A stretch of 64,000 bases of DNA from JAQWRV01 sp045564915 (lineage in GTDB: Bacteria > Pseudomonadota > Alphaproteobacteria > Rhodospirillales > Rhodospirillaceae): positions 124,001 to 188,000 of the forward strand of contig JBJLGL010000013.1 in assembly GCA_045564915.1 (NCBI GenBank), written 5' to 3'. Of the stretch, positions 8,848 through 18,614 are shown in pieces. Each line of letters opens with the position of its first letter. The first letter of the stretch is position 1. The position numbers and the translations under genes were made by a program. A model generated the notes under the pieces. That model was not told the origin of the DNA. It worked only from the letters and a program-made list of their open reading frames with translations, and made no database searches.

Positions 8848-9939
8848 ATGAACAAGTCGCAGGTCATAGCCCTACTCTTACTGCTATCAGGTATTGCTTG
8901 GATTGGTTCAGGTAAAATTTCTGGCCAGGGTGCCAATACTTCGAATGCAAAGGCTGATCTAGCTGCTGAGATTAAGGAGGAACCGCCAGTAGCTGTGCGG
9001 GTGCACCAATCTGTTGCAAAGGCGTTTGAGAGTAATATTACTCTTCAGGGTCGTACAGCTGCCTCGCGTATGGTCGACTTACGGGCAGAAGTGTCTGGGC
9101 GTGTCGAAGAGGTTCTAGTATTGGAAGGTCAGTCAGTGCTTTCTGGTCAACCAATACTACAGATCGCTATTAATGATCGGGCTGCCCGCTTAGACCAAGC
9201 TAAGGCTTCATTAGAACAACGCCGCATTCAGGTTGAAGCTGCACGGTCACTTGCTAAGCAGAGTTATGGAACTCAAGTGCGCTTAGCTGAAGCGGAGGCA
9301 CAATTTCAACAGGCCAGGGCTGATGTTGTGCGGTTCGAATTAGATCTATCTAATACGAATGTTAAGGCACCATTTGATGGCATTCTCGACACCCGTGCCG
9401 TTGATGTTGGTGCTGTGCTAAATATTGGTGATAAGATAGGTGCTGTAGTAGATCTTGATCCACTTAAGGTTACTGCACAAATTTCAGAAAGAAATATAAG
9501 AGATGTTTTTATAGGCAAGTCGGGCACCATGGTTCTGGCAGATGGATCATCGCTAACAGGACAAATAAGCTATGTGGCTTCCATATCGGACCAGAATACC
9601 CGCACGTTTAAAATAGAGTTACTTGTGTCAAATCCGGACTCGAACATTCTTGCCGGCTTGGCTGCACAACTGAGTCTTCCCGCTGGAGAACGCATGGCCC
9701 ATGCCGTGCCCCCATCGGTTTTGACTTTAGCCGATGACGGACAAATCGGTATCAAGACAGTTGATAAAGAAAAGAAAATCCGTTTTTGGCCTGTAGAACT
9801 TCTAGATGATGGTTCAGAAGGTACATGGGTAGCAGGATTGCCAGATGAAGCAACAATTGTGATTGTCGGTCAGGACTACGTCGCAGAAGGGCAAAAGGTG
9901 CAACCAGTTACTGTAGTAATACCTACAGATCAGTCTTAA
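8848..9939 (+). CDS. RND efflux periplasmic adaptor (membrane fusion protein)
   Basis: ATG 8848 is preferred to TTG 8842. The N terminus is a membrane anchor or signal (VIALLLLLSGIAWIGSG). It is followed by the first lipoyl half (LRAEVSGRVEEVLVLEGQSV), an alpha-hairpin of Gln/Ala-rich repeats (about residues 110-160), and the returning lipoyl half (TNVKAPFDGILDTRAVDVGAV), then the beta-barrel. This is the HlyD/AcrA architecture. It joins the inner-membrane RND permease encoded 200 bases downstream to an outer-membrane channel that is not in this window. Residues 25-50 are a low-complexity linker. Confidence 0.88.
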   Translation: MNKSQVIALLLLLSGIAWIGSGKISGQGANTSNAKADLAAEIKEEPPVAVRVHQSVAKAFESNITLQGRTAASRMVDLRAEVSGRVEEVLVLEGQSVLSGQPILQIAINDRAARLDQAKASLEQRRIQVEAARSLAKQSYGTQVRLAEAEAQFQQARADVVRFELDLSNTNVKAPFDGILDTRAVDVGAVLNIGDKIGAVVDLDPLKVTAQISERNIRDVFIGKSGTMVLADGSSLTGQISYVASISDQNTRTFKIELLVSNPDSNILAGLAAQLSLPAGERMAHAVPPSVLTLADDGQIGIKTVDKEKKIRFWPVELLDDGSEGTWVAGLPDEATIVIVGQDYVAEGQKVQPVTVVIPTDQS

Positions 9940-10140
9940 TTCATATAACTTTTCTTCACATGTGACTAGATGAGCTTAACCTATTGCATAATTTAAACCC
10001 AAATTATCGCTGCTGTGTTACCAAAGCGTTACTCTTTCATAATGGAGATCAATGAATGAATAGCCTATACTTTCTTCCTAGTTGTTGTGCACGATAATGC
10101 CCATGCAAATTAGCTTCTACAATATTGGTAACTACTACTC

Positions 10141-13100
10141 ATGAATGCCGTTATCTCAGCTGCGCTTAACCGCTCTCGAATGGTTATTTCTGGCCTAATT
10201 GTACTTCTGATTGCCGGCTATACTGCCTATCTAAATATCCCTAAAGAAGCAGAACCGGAAGTTACCTTTCCCTTCATATTTATATCAATGATTCTTGAAG
10301 GTGTGTCGCCTGAAGATGCAGAGAGATTGCTAATACGGCCGGTCGAAGAAGAAATGCAATCTGTAGCTGGTGTGAAAGAAATTACAGCGACCGGTTTTCA
10401 AGGCGGGGCTAGTGTCGTACTCGAATTCGAAATTGAGACTAATCTGCAAGATGCTTTGGCTGACACGCGGGCTGCAATGGATAGTGTACGACCTGAATTA
10501 CCGGTCGACGCCGAGGAGCCATCTGTACGCGAGTTTAGTAGCTCTGGCTTTCCGATTATGTCGATCACGGTTTCTGGCCAAGTTCCGGTTCGAACGTTGT
10601 TGCGGTTTTCACGTGAACTGCGTGATCGCATTGCCAGTGTAAGTAATGTTTTAGAATCAACCCTTTCAGGTGTACAGGATGAACAGGTTGAAATTATTAT
10701 CGACCCACTCGCCGTAGAACACTATGGCCTCAACAATACCGAACTCTTTCAGCTATTCAGCCGGTCTAATCGCCTTGTAGCGGCTGGCAACCTGGATACC
10801 GGCCAAGGCCGCTTTGCTGTAACGTTACCTGGTCTCTTCGAGGATCTCGAGGATGTTCTGACATTACCCGTCAAAGCAGATGCCAATGGTACGGTATTAT
10901 TCTCAGAGATCGCCGAAGTACGTCGTACATTCAAGGATGCCACGACATTGGTGCGGGTAAACGGAAATACAGCAGTCACAATCGACGTTACCAATCGGCG
11001 TGGGACCAACATTTTTAGAACTGCCCAACAGGTGCGAGCCACTGTAGCGCGTGAGACCGAAGATTGGCCAGAAACACTCGATGTACGTTTCATTTCAGAC
11101 CGTTCGGTGAACGTTAAGAGGCAGTTAGACAGTATCGTCAACGGTGTCATTCTGGCTATCTTCCTTGTTATGACATTATGCATGGCTGTAATGGGAGTAC
11201 GGTCCGGCTTATTGGTGGGCTTATCGATTCCAGGTGCTTTTCTGACCGGTATCTTAATGATGTATGTGCTTGGTCTATCGATTAACTTTGTCGCTATTTT
11301 CGGCTTAATTTTATCTGTCGGTCTTCTTGTCGATGGTGCTATCGTTGTCGTGGAAAATGCAGACCGTCGCATAGCAGCTGGTGAAAAACCTTCAGATGCG
11401 TATGCTGCTTCAGCAAAGCGTATGGCATGGCCCATCATAACATCTACCGGGACAACTATTGCCGCATTTGTGCCATTGCTAATGTGGCCCGGAATGGTAG
11501 GCCAATGGATGGGTTTGCTGCCATTTACCGTTATACTTGTTCTCCTTGCATCTCTTGCGATGGCATTGGTCTTTGTACCAACTGTTGGTGCGGCAACGCG
11601 CAAGAATGATTCTGGCATACGAGCTATCAATAATGATGCCGATATAGTTAATACAGAAAATACACGCGGCCTAACCGCTATCTATATAGCCATCCTGAGA
11701 AAAACATTGATGCACCCAGGAAAGGTGATCACGGCAACATTCGCACTACTCTTCATCGTACCAGCTATTTTCTTTAGCATTGGACCTGGCTTCACTCTTA
11801 ATCCACCGGAAGAACCACGCCAAGCAATGCTTAACATTAAGGCGCTCGGCAACCTATCAATCGAGGAGCAAGATCAGCTTGTAGCCGAAGTTGAACGCCG
11901 CATATTACCCATGACAGATTTTGATAATGTCTACGTGAAAACTGGCAAAACGCCGGGTAATAACAGAGTGGATGCTGATGTGATCGGTGAGATTAGATTG
12001 ATATTTAAACCGTGGGATGAGAGGAGATCCGCTGACGAGATTATCGCTGATATGAACCAACGAACTGATGATATTGCAGGTATTCGCATTGAGGCGAAGA
12101 AACAGCTTCACATGAGCAGGGAAGTTGCAATTGAAATGCTAGTAAGTTCAAAGAATACCCGTTTATTAATGGATACTGCACCGAGAATACGCGACATTTA
12201 TGAAAATGTAGATGGATTAATAAACGTAGATGATACACTCCCCTTACCAGGAATTGAATGGCAGTTACAAGTCGATCGAAGCGAAGCAGCAAAGTTCGGC
12301 GCCGACGTTACACTGGTAGGTGAGTCAATTCGGCTAATCACGAACGGCTTGCGCCTAGGCACCTACCGTCCAGACGACAGCGAAGACGAAATTGATATCG
12401 TTGTTCGCTATCCTGAGAATTATCGAACGGTAAGGCAATTGGATGAAATACGCATCGAGACTCAGAGCGGGCTTGTACCCATCAGTAACTTTGTACACCG
12501 CCAACCCATTCCGACAGTCGCTGAGGTAAAACGCACAGATTCAAAAAGAACGGTCACTTTTACTGCCGGTGTTCAGCCAGGCATACTGTCCGGAGATAAA
12601 GTAAGAGAAATTAAAGCAGAGATTGAGGACCTAAACCTTGATCGCAGTATCGATGTTACATTTAAAGGTGAGGAGTTAGACGCAGAAGAAAGCTCAAACT
12701 TCCTCTTTACTGCTTTTTCAATTTCCATGTTTCTAATGGCCATGATTCTGTTGGCTGAATTTAATAGCTTCTACTCAGTAGCTTTGATCCTAAGCTCAGT
12801 GATCCTCTCCACTATTGGAGTTTTTCTAGGTCTACTAATAACGGGAAGCCCATTCATTCTGACAATGTCTGGTGTTGGAATCATTGCCTTGGCTGGGATC
12901 GTCGTAAACAATAATATTGTTTTACTTGATACATTTTTCCGCTTTCGTAAAACGGCTCCCACGACTTTTGACGCTGTTTTACGTACTGGTGTTGAACGCC
13001 TTCGGCCCGTTTTCCTGACCACGGCAACTACGGTCTTAGGGCTCATACCAATGGCCATGCAAATTGGCGTAGATTTCTTTAACCGAACTATAGAGTTTGG

Positions 13101-13293
13101 ATCGCCCGCCTTACAATTTTGGCGTCATCTGGCCACGTCAATAGTTTTTGGGCTTATATTTGCAACGGTGCTAACCCTAGTATTCACTCCAGCAGCCTTG
13201 ATGGCTCAAGAGCGAGTCTTAAACTGGTATAAAGGGCTAAGAGAAAATAAAAACAATAATCAAAGTCCATTACCAATATCACCTGCTGAGTAA
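10141..13293 (+). CDS. RND multidrug/solute efflux permease (AcrB-like)
   Basis: A 1050-residue inner-membrane RND transporter. Features: an N-terminal helix then IPKEAEPEVTFP, the porter domain, GLSIPGAFLTGI, and in TM4 the motif VGLLVDGAIVVVEN. In TM4 the first proton-relay Asp (D398) is kept, but the second position, Asp in AcrB, is Gly, as in a common RND subgroup. TM10 has GIVVNNNIVLLD instead of the AcrB K940 region. The partner adaptor is immediately upstream (201-base gap). No outer-membrane factor is present, so a shared TolC-type channel is probably used. The substrate is unknown. Confidence 0.9.
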   Translation: MNAVISAALNRSRMVISGLIVLLIAGYTAYLNIPKEAEPEVTFPFIFISMILEGVSPEDAERLLIRPVEEEMQSVAGVKEITATGFQGGASVVLEFEIETNLQDALADTRAAMDSVRPELPVDAEEPSVREFSSSGFPIMSITVSGQVPVRTLLRFSRELRDRIASVSNVLESTLSGVQDEQVEIIIDPLAVEHYGLNNTELFQLFSRSNRLVAAGNLDTGQGRFAVTLPGLFEDLEDVLTLPVKADANGTVLFSEIAEVRRTFKDATTLVRVNGNTAVTIDVTNRRGTNIFRTAQQVRATVARETEDWPETLDVRFISDRSVNVKRQLDSIVNGVILAIFLVMTLCMAVMGVRSGLLVGLSIPGAFLTGILMMYVLGLSINFVAIFGLILSVGLLVDGAIVVVENADRRIAAGEKPSDAYAASAKRMAWPIITSTGTTIAAFVPLLMWPGMVGQWMGLLPFTVILVLLASLAMALVFVPTVGAATRKNDSGIRAINNDADIVNTENTRGLTAIYIAILRKTLMHPGKVITATFALLFIVPAIFFSIGPGFTLNPPEEPRQAMLNIKALGNLSIEEQDQLVAEVERRILPMTDFDNVYVKTGKTPGNNRVDADVIGEIRLIFKPWDERRSADEIIADMNQRTDDIAGIRIEAKKQLHMSREVAIEMLVSSKNTRLLMDTAPRIRDIYENVDGLINVDDTLPLPGIEWQLQVDRSEAAKFGADVTLVGESIRLITNGLRLGTYRPDDSEDEIDIVVRYPENYRTVRQLDEIRIETQSGLVPISNFVHRQPIPTVAEVKRTDSKRTVTFTAGVQPGILSGDKVREIKAEIEDLNLDRSIDVTFKGEELDAEESSNFLFTAFSISMFLMAMILLAEFNSFYSVALILSSVILSTIGVFLGLLITGSPFILTMSGVGIIALAGIVVNNNIVLLDTFFRFRKTAPTTFDAVLRTGVERLRPVFLTTATTVLGLIPMAMQIGVDFFNRTIEFGSPALQFWRHLATSIVFGLIFATVLTLVFTPAALMAQERVLNWYKGLRENKNNNQSPLPISPAE

Positions 13294-13296
13294 AGC

Positions 13297-13806
13297 CTAA
13301 GGTAAGTACTTCGCTGATCGTTTCTTAAGATCAGAATTAAGTTCACTAAGGCATCCTGCTGTAAATAAAGCCTCTGCTACTAGAAACGCTGGGGCTATGA
13401 ATACCTGTAAAATATTATCAAATAATGCTGGACGGCGTGCCTCAAATATATGTCCAATAAACTGAAGAAACCATCCCCCGGTAAAACAAACTCCTATGAT
13501 AATCCAGACATCGGAACGCGGCGACAGAGAAATGAAGTCTGCAAACCATAGAAGGGGAATATGAATAGCCGCAGAGAGCAAACCGATGATAGGTAATGTC
13601 GCAAAATAGAAGACTAATAATCCCATCAATAATAAAGTTGCTAACGTAATAGGTATTGGGCCCCACAAGCCAAATCGTACTAATGATGCCGTAATTAGCA
13701 GTGCAAACAGAATTAGTGGAACCCCGAAATAATGTGTGGCACAATTTTTAGGGTCTTGATGATAGGCTGTGTACATTGCCATCTGCTCGAGAAACCAATG
13801 TTGCAT
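13297..13806 (-). CDS. Mpo1-like (DUF962) membrane protein
   Basis: A 169-residue membrane protein with four or five hydrophobic segments. It matches the DUF962/Mpo1 family through the N-terminal YHQDPKNCATHYFGVPL and the later FLQFIGHIFEARRPAL; the conserved histidines in these motifs bind iron in yeast Mpo1, a 2-hydroxy fatty acid dioxygenase of alpha-oxidation. The ribosome site AGGGGA precedes ATG (complement of 13804-13806). It is convergent with the RND permease, their stops only a few bases apart. The enzyme role in this bacterium is inferred from the family. Confidence 0.8.
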   Translation of the reverse strand: MQHWFLEQMAMYTAYHQDPKNCATHYFGVPLILFALLITASLVRFGLWGPIPITLATLLLMGLLVFYFATLPIIGLLSAAIHIPLLWFADFISLSPRSDVWIIIGVCFTGGWFLQFIGHIFEARRPALFDNILQVFIAPAFLVAEALFTAGCLSELNSDLKKRSAKYLP

Positions 13807-13923
13807 AGTTATTCCCCTAAACGTCGTGGCGCTAAATTATCGCATTAATATATCAAGAAGTTGTTTCATTGCTATCTAAGCTAAGTCATAAAGCCATTAT
13901 AAAGCTCAGCAAGAAAGATTCCC

Positions 13924-14940
13924 ATGAACTTAGGTTACCAAGCCTTTGGGGGCCCGCTACCTAATCTAGCTCCATACCAAAGCCAGTTTCCTTGGTATGG
14001 AGGTGACTTCCAAACCATCAAGAATAGCGTCATATGGGAAGCCCCGGTTTTTCATTCGTCCCATCAAACTAGAATGCAGTTTGCCATGGATGATGGCACA
14101 GGGGACCACCTTCTCGGTGTCTTAGACCGGCCTGATGTAGATACAGAACTTCCATTACTCATACTAGTGCATGGCCTCACTGGCTCAGAAAGCAGTCGCA
14201 ATATAAAGACTTCGGCAGCGCACTTTATTGAACAAGGTTTCATGACCTTGAGACTGAACCAGCGGGGCGCTGGCCCATCAAGTGGCCTATGTAAGGAGCA
14301 CTATCATGCAGGGCGTAGCCAAGATTTAGCCGCAGTCCTTGATGGATTACCAAACAATCTTATTACAAGCGGAATAGTAATTGTTGGGATCTCACTTGGT
14401 GGGAATACAGTCCTAAAAATGATTGGTGAAGCATCTAACAGAATAAAAGTCCGCGCGTGTGCCTCTGTCTGTGCGCCTATTGATCTGAAAAAAGCACAAC
14501 TCATGATTATGACGAAACGCAATAGAATCTATCATCACTATCTAATCACTAAAATGAAAAAGGATGCCCTAGAAATTGGAGATAAAGACAGAACTAGACG
14601 AAGTATACGCAAGGAAATAGTGAACGTCCGTACTGTCTACGACTATGACAATCTTATAGTGGCTCCAAACAATGGGTTTGAGGATGCCGAAGACTACTAC
14701 ACGCAGTCCTCTGCAATGCACCTAATAGATAAGATTGACATCCCGACCTTATTCATAACCTCCAAAACTGATCCATGGATACCCGTATCAATGTACACCC
14801 AACGCCCGTGGCCAACCGCCCTTAGCAAGTCACTGATCGTATGTGATGACGGAGGCCACGTCGGTTTTCACCAAAAAGATAGTCCCGTACCATGGCATAA
14901 TGCATGTATCAGTACGTTCTTCAAGCATCAGTGCAGCTAA
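13924..14940 (+). CDS. YheT-like alpha/beta hydrolase
   Basis: A 338-residue cytoplasmic hydrolase of the COG0429/YheT type. Recognisable features are LILVHGLTGSESS, the LRLNQRGAGPSSG strand, nucleophile S157 in VGISLGGN, the acid in TSKTDPWIP and the histidine in DDGGHVGF. The N-terminal FHSSHQTRMQF to DDGTGDHLLG region is the usual YheT cap start. Related proteins hydrolyse short-chain esters or are of unknown function. It is divergent from the Mpo1-like gene and convergent with the exported NmrA-like gene. Confidence 0.82.
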   Translation: MNLGYQAFGGPLPNLAPYQSQFPWYGGDFQTIKNSVIWEAPVFHSSHQTRMQFAMDDGTGDHLLGVLDRPDVDTELPLLILVHGLTGSESSRNIKTSAAHFIEQGFMTLRLNQRGAGPSSGLCKEHYHAGRSQDLAAVLDGLPNNLITSGIVIVGISLGGNTVLKMIGEASNRIKVRACASVCAPIDLKKAQLMIMTKRNRIYHHYLITKMKKDALEIGDKDRTRRSIRKEIVNVRTVYDYDNLIVAPNNGFEDAEDYYTQSSAMHLIDKIDIPTLFITSKTDPWIPVSMYTQRPWPTALSKSLIVCDDGGHVGFHQKDSPVPWHNACISTFFKHQCS

Positions 14941-15050
14941 CATCAATTACAAAAAACGACCAACAGAGATTGTCCTGCTATCCTTAGCTCTAATCTTTCA
15001 GCGTGTAATAAAGGCTCTATTAATTCTGACCAAACACCTGGCCTGCAGCC

Positions 15051-15827
15051 TTAGCGCGGAGATATTGGCGGCATCTGTTTTGGGTCTAAAGGAATTGAAG
15101 AAAAGTCATCGCGCCAATTATTTTTTTCGACACTTTTATCCTGTCCAATAGCAATAGTCTTCCGGTAAGAATCCTCTTGACCAAGCGCGGCAACAAGAAC
15201 ACTTGCAACATCTGCACGTTGTATGAAACTAGTTTTTAGTGTTCCCGCGGGGGCCAGAATGATACCTACCTTGCCACCCTCGTCGTCACCAAGACCACCA
15301 GGCCGAATGATAGTGTAGTTCAATTCACTGTCGCGAATATAATCCTCGCCTAACCACTTCCACATTTGAACGTTATCACAAAACTGGTTGAGGGGTTGGT
15401 CAGGAATCCCGGCACCAAGTGCAGACGTCAAGACGAACTGCTTCACACCCATCGTCAAGGCAACGCCAGCCATGTTGACCACTCCTTGGTAGTCAACATG
15501 TTGAGCAGAACTAGGGCCGCCTGGATCATAACATGAACCACCTATAGTCGATATTACATAATCCACATCTTTAGTTGCTGCACGCACATCATCTAACTTG
15601 CGAGCATCCATCTTAACCCACTCAATCTCATCTTCGCCAAAACGCTCCTTAGCACGATCAAGATTGGTTGTTGTAGCCCGCACTTTATAGCCTGCAGCTT
15701 TTGCTGCTTTGACAGTCTCCCAGCCCGTTCCCCCTGTACCACCAGCCACTAGCACTAGGTCTGCAGCTAGTAATGACCTTGATAAAGAGAATACAAAAAT
15801 AAGAATAAACGCAATTGATCTGAGCAT
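15051..15827 (-). CDS. NmrA-like/atypical SDR with a signal peptide
   Basis: I chose the ATG at 15827 (complement) because GAGGTGGAG lies just upstream; a TTG nine codons earlier is less likely. The protein starts with a typical signal peptide (SIAFILIFVFSLSRSLLA) immediately followed by a Rossmann strand and the NAD(P) loop AGGTGGTG (residues 28-35), then TTNLDRAKERFG, VISTIGGS and YTIIRPGGLGDD, typical of the NmrA/atypical SDR group (COG0702). An exported dinucleotide-binding enzyme is unusual because NAD(P) is cytoplasmic. The N terminus could instead act as an uncleaved anchor. Confidence 0.78.
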   Translation of the reverse strand: MLRSIAFILIFVFSLSRSLLAADLVLVAGGTGGTGWETVKAAKAAGYKVRATTTNLDRAKERFGEDEIEWVKMDARKLDDVRAATKDVDYVISTIGGSCYDPGGPSSAQHVDYQGVVNMAGVALTMGVKQFVLTSALGAGIPDQPLNQFCDNVQMWKWLGEDYIRDSELNYTIIRPGGLGDDEGGKVGIILAPAGTLKTSFIQRADVASVLVAALGQEDSYRKTIAIGQDKSVEKNNWRDDFSSIPLDPKQMPPISPR

Positions 15828-15916
15828 TGAGAACTCCACCTCTTTTAGAAACAAAATAAAAAAATATTGTTTACCTAAACATACCTATTATGGGGACATT
15901 TCCATTGAGTAATAGC

Positions 15917-17299
15917 CTAAGTGTGAGCAGATTTCCGTTTTTCTGCAATTTTTCCAAGATAGATCGAAACAGCGCACCAGACCGCGGCAACACCAGAGCC
16001 AACGATCGCAATTTGAGCCAATCCAAAACCAGCAGATCGCAGCCCATTTTCAATCCAAATATTAACTAGATCAGCACCACGGTAGACTGACGTATCTACG
16101 ACATTTTTTGCTTTGTATTTTTTCTCACGATCAACAACAGTCCAAAGCATCTCGCGACCAGGGCGTGTCATAGCATAATTACCTGCCCGCCTTATCACCT
16201 GCAGTGTTAGAATCATCATTAAGACAGGAAATGCGCTAAGGGATATAAAGGCCATAGCCATAAAGGCTGGCATACATGCCAACAAGAATACCAAACCCCA
16301 GCGACTAGCAATTCTCGAGGTGACAAAAAGCTGAGTAAAGATTGCCAATCCATTAACAATACCGTCGACAATAGCATTTACGGCATAGCGAGCCTCTCTA
16401 GTCTCAAAGGCTGCGCGTACTAGATCAACTTGAGCTACGTAAAAGATTGTTGAAATAAACGTATAGAGTATGACAAAGACAGCGATTGCTAGAAGATATG
16501 GATCTTTTATTAGAGTCGAAAAACCAGACCAAGCGGATCCACCAACCTTATCCTTTAAATTCCTTGTCTTCAGTTCCTCGGAATGCCCACCTTGGGTATG
16601 GCGGGTCAAATCCCTGATACAAAGAATAGTAATAGATAGAACAGTAGCCGCGATGACGAGCATATTGTCCACTCCGAGGGATTGAACAACCGCTGCGGTT
16701 GCCAAAGGGCCAAGTGCAGCACCCGCACTGCCACCCGCAGCTATGAAACCAAAAAGGCGTTTTGATTGGTCTTTGGAGTATCTGTCTGCGAGAAAACTCC
16801 AAAAAACAGAAACAACAAACATATTAAAGACACTCAGCCATACGTAATAAATACATGCGACTACCGTACTAACCTTTGCCTCACCAATAATTATTGGCCA
16901 GACATTCATTATCGGTGTAGTCATAGTGTCAGGGCTAGCAAGAGGAAACGCTGCCATCAGCATATAGAAGATAACTATGTTGATAACAAAGAAGCCATAA
17001 ACCCAAGGAAGAAATTGAGAAATACGGAAACGGGATACCACCCACCCAAAGACAAAAGCAGCTAATGTGGATGCTACAAATGTACCCGTCCAAAGAAACT
17101 TAAGATCTTCAGACGCTATCTCTGAGGCCAAAGCATCGCGCAAAGGCCTCATTGTGTAGTAGCTAGCCATAAGACAGAAAAGATAGATGAAGGAAACTAT
17201 TACAGCGCGCAGCTCATTCGGTTCAACTTTCGCAGAAACAAGAAAGAACCGATTTATAGCGCTAGATGGTGGCGGAGTGGATGCGGCTGTATCGTTCAT
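15917..17299 (-). CDS. Npt1/Npt2-family (ADP/ATP carrier-like) transporter
   Basis: A 460-residue polytopic membrane protein, about 12 helices, with the signature SYYTMRPLRDALASE, LKFLWTGTFVAS and FLPWVYGFF of the COG3202 nucleotide-exchange family (Tlc/Npt), which is also annotated as AAA-family MFS. Obligate intracellular bacteria use relatives to import ATP; free-living species carry homologues with unknown substrates. The C-terminal GREMLWTVVDREKKYKAKN and VDTSVYRGAD motifs are typical of the free-living branch. It is co-directional with the membrane protein at 17378-18445. Confidence 0.75.
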   Translation of the reverse strand: MNDTAASTPPPSSAINRFFLVSAKVEPNELRAVIVSFIYLFCLMASYYTMRPLRDALASEIASEDLKFLWTGTFVASTLAAFVFGWVVSRFRISQFLPWVYGFFVINIVIFYMLMAAFPLASPDTMTTPIMNVWPIIIGEAKVSTVVACIYYVWLSVFNMFVVSVFWSFLADRYSKDQSKRLFGFIAAGGSAGAALGPLATAAVVQSLGVDNMLVIAATVLSITILCIRDLTRHTQGGHSEELKTRNLKDKVGGSAWSGFSTLIKDPYLLAIAVFVILYTFISTIFYVAQVDLVRAAFETREARYAVNAIVDGIVNGLAIFTQLFVTSRIASRWGLVFLLACMPAFMAMAFISLSAFPVLMMILTLQVIRRAGNYAMTRPGREMLWTVVDREKKYKAKNVVDTSVYRGADLVNIWIENGLRSAGFGLAQIAIVGSGVAAVWCAVSIYLGKIAEKRKSAHT

Positions 17300-17377
17300 A
17301 TAAAGGGTCTACTTCTTACTGAATTATATCTGGACTATATTTTCATACATCAGCCTAACACGAGCAGAGGGTAGGCT

Positions 17378-18445
17378 TTAGTCTCCACCATTATGCTTAG
17401 ACTGTATCATTTCTTGCCTACTGGCAGGCAATGACCCGGTCAAACGCATACCAATCCAGATTACACCCGCTAGTGCTACAACCAAGACAAGTTCAATTGT
17501 AGGAATACGAATGAGTTCATCCATGGTTGTCCAATTTCGCTCTCCGTAAACAATCATGACAGCCAGTAAATAAATTATTCCGAAAACCCATTTAAGCCAT
17601 CGGCTAAAGCCGAATCCATGCATCTGAGTTACAATGAATAGACCAAAGAAGCCAAAAAAGAACATTGCCCAAGGCCCATTATTAACGGCCATTAATGCAA
17701 CCATCGTCCCATGGACTAAAACCATTACCTCTAAGAACCCTGTCCACCATGTATTCAGATGTGCACGAGTAAAAAACAAGCTACCCTGTATCATAATCAA
17801 ACAGGTGTATAACGTTCCAAACAGGTGGCCTTGTGTCGTTTCCATAGGGTGATACCAGAAGGTCCAGATCACAGCCCATGAGAAATAGTACCCATGATAT
17901 CTGCGCAAGAAATCGCCTGAAGTATCTACAAAGGATGGAAGTTTCTTACCAAAAACCACCCCACGACGCCGGTTCTCCATCAGGATTACCATCACAAGAA
18001 GAAACACAACGGATGCTTGTGCAGACATTATGTGGACATCCTGCGCCAAGCCATCATACCAAATATGTGTTTGAACCAAGTGGAGTAGAATGAATCCTGC
18101 ACTACCCACTAAAGCAATTATATTCACAGGGTGGAGTCCTCTGGAATATTTCAACTTCTTAGTTTGAGCGTAATAGATTAGACCCCAGATCAGACTCTGA
18201 TGCAGCATGTAACCTGTCCATGCTGTTGCCCGCGACCAAAAGGTCGGGTCTGTTAGCTTCCAAAGATAATCAAAAGCGCCCTGATCCGGCGCAAAGTCAA
18301 TCTTGGGCATGTAGGGTTTTAACGCCCAAATGAGACCGGTATAGAGTACGCAGAAAACGATTCCAGCCCATAGACCAACGAAACTCTCGATACCTTTTCT
18401 TGGCCGGTCTGGTCTCGGTTCTTGGTCGGATATAATGTCAGACAT
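17378..18445 (-). CDS. Polytopic membrane protein of unknown function, histidine-rich
   Basis: A 355-residue protein with about nine or ten hydrophobic segments and a short cytoplasmic tail. I do not recognise the family. Many histidines sit in or beside the helices (YMLHQSL, LLHLVQTHIWYD, RRYHGYYF, FWYHPMETTQGH, VLVHGTM, QMHGFGF), suggesting a heme or metal-binding membrane enzyme or electron carrier. GAGG lies eight bases before the ATG. It lies directly downstream of a DUF1838 gene and upstream of the Npt-like transporter on the same strand, so they may be co-expressed. Confidence 0.6.
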   Translation of the reverse strand: MSDIISDQEPRPDRPRKGIESFVGLWAGIVFCVLYTGLIWALKPYMPKIDFAPDQGAFDYLWKLTDPTFWSRATAWTGYMLHQSLIWGLIYYAQTKKLKYSRGLHPVNIIALVGSAGFILLHLVQTHIWYDGLAQDVHIMSAQASVVFLLVMVILMENRRRGVVFGKKLPSFVDTSGDFLRRYHGYYFSWAVIWTFWYHPMETTQGHLFGTLYTCLIMIQGSLFFTRAHLNTWWTGFLEVMVLVHGTMVALMAVNNGPWAMFFFGFFGLFIVTQMHGFGFSRWLKWVFGIIYLLAVMIVYGERNWTTMDELIRIPTIELVLVVALAGVIWIGMRLTGSLPASRQEMIQSKHNGGD

Positions 18446-18614
18446 ACAACTAGCCTCGTCTATACTGATCCAGAGTCATTCGAGGGATTGACAGCATCTC
18501 TGGAATGCACAAACAATCATAGTCTAATAAATTTAATAGGACTGACAACTTGTAGAGCAAGAAACCAACAGGTGAGCATAAATCCTGGCTCCAAAACCTA
18601 AATTTATCAGTCTA

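Noticed and set aside
10749..11630. Long minus-strand open frame inside the RND permease
   Set aside because: It is antisense to strong RND motifs, has no family features and is rich in Thr/Arg/Ser, as expected for a shadow of the real gene.
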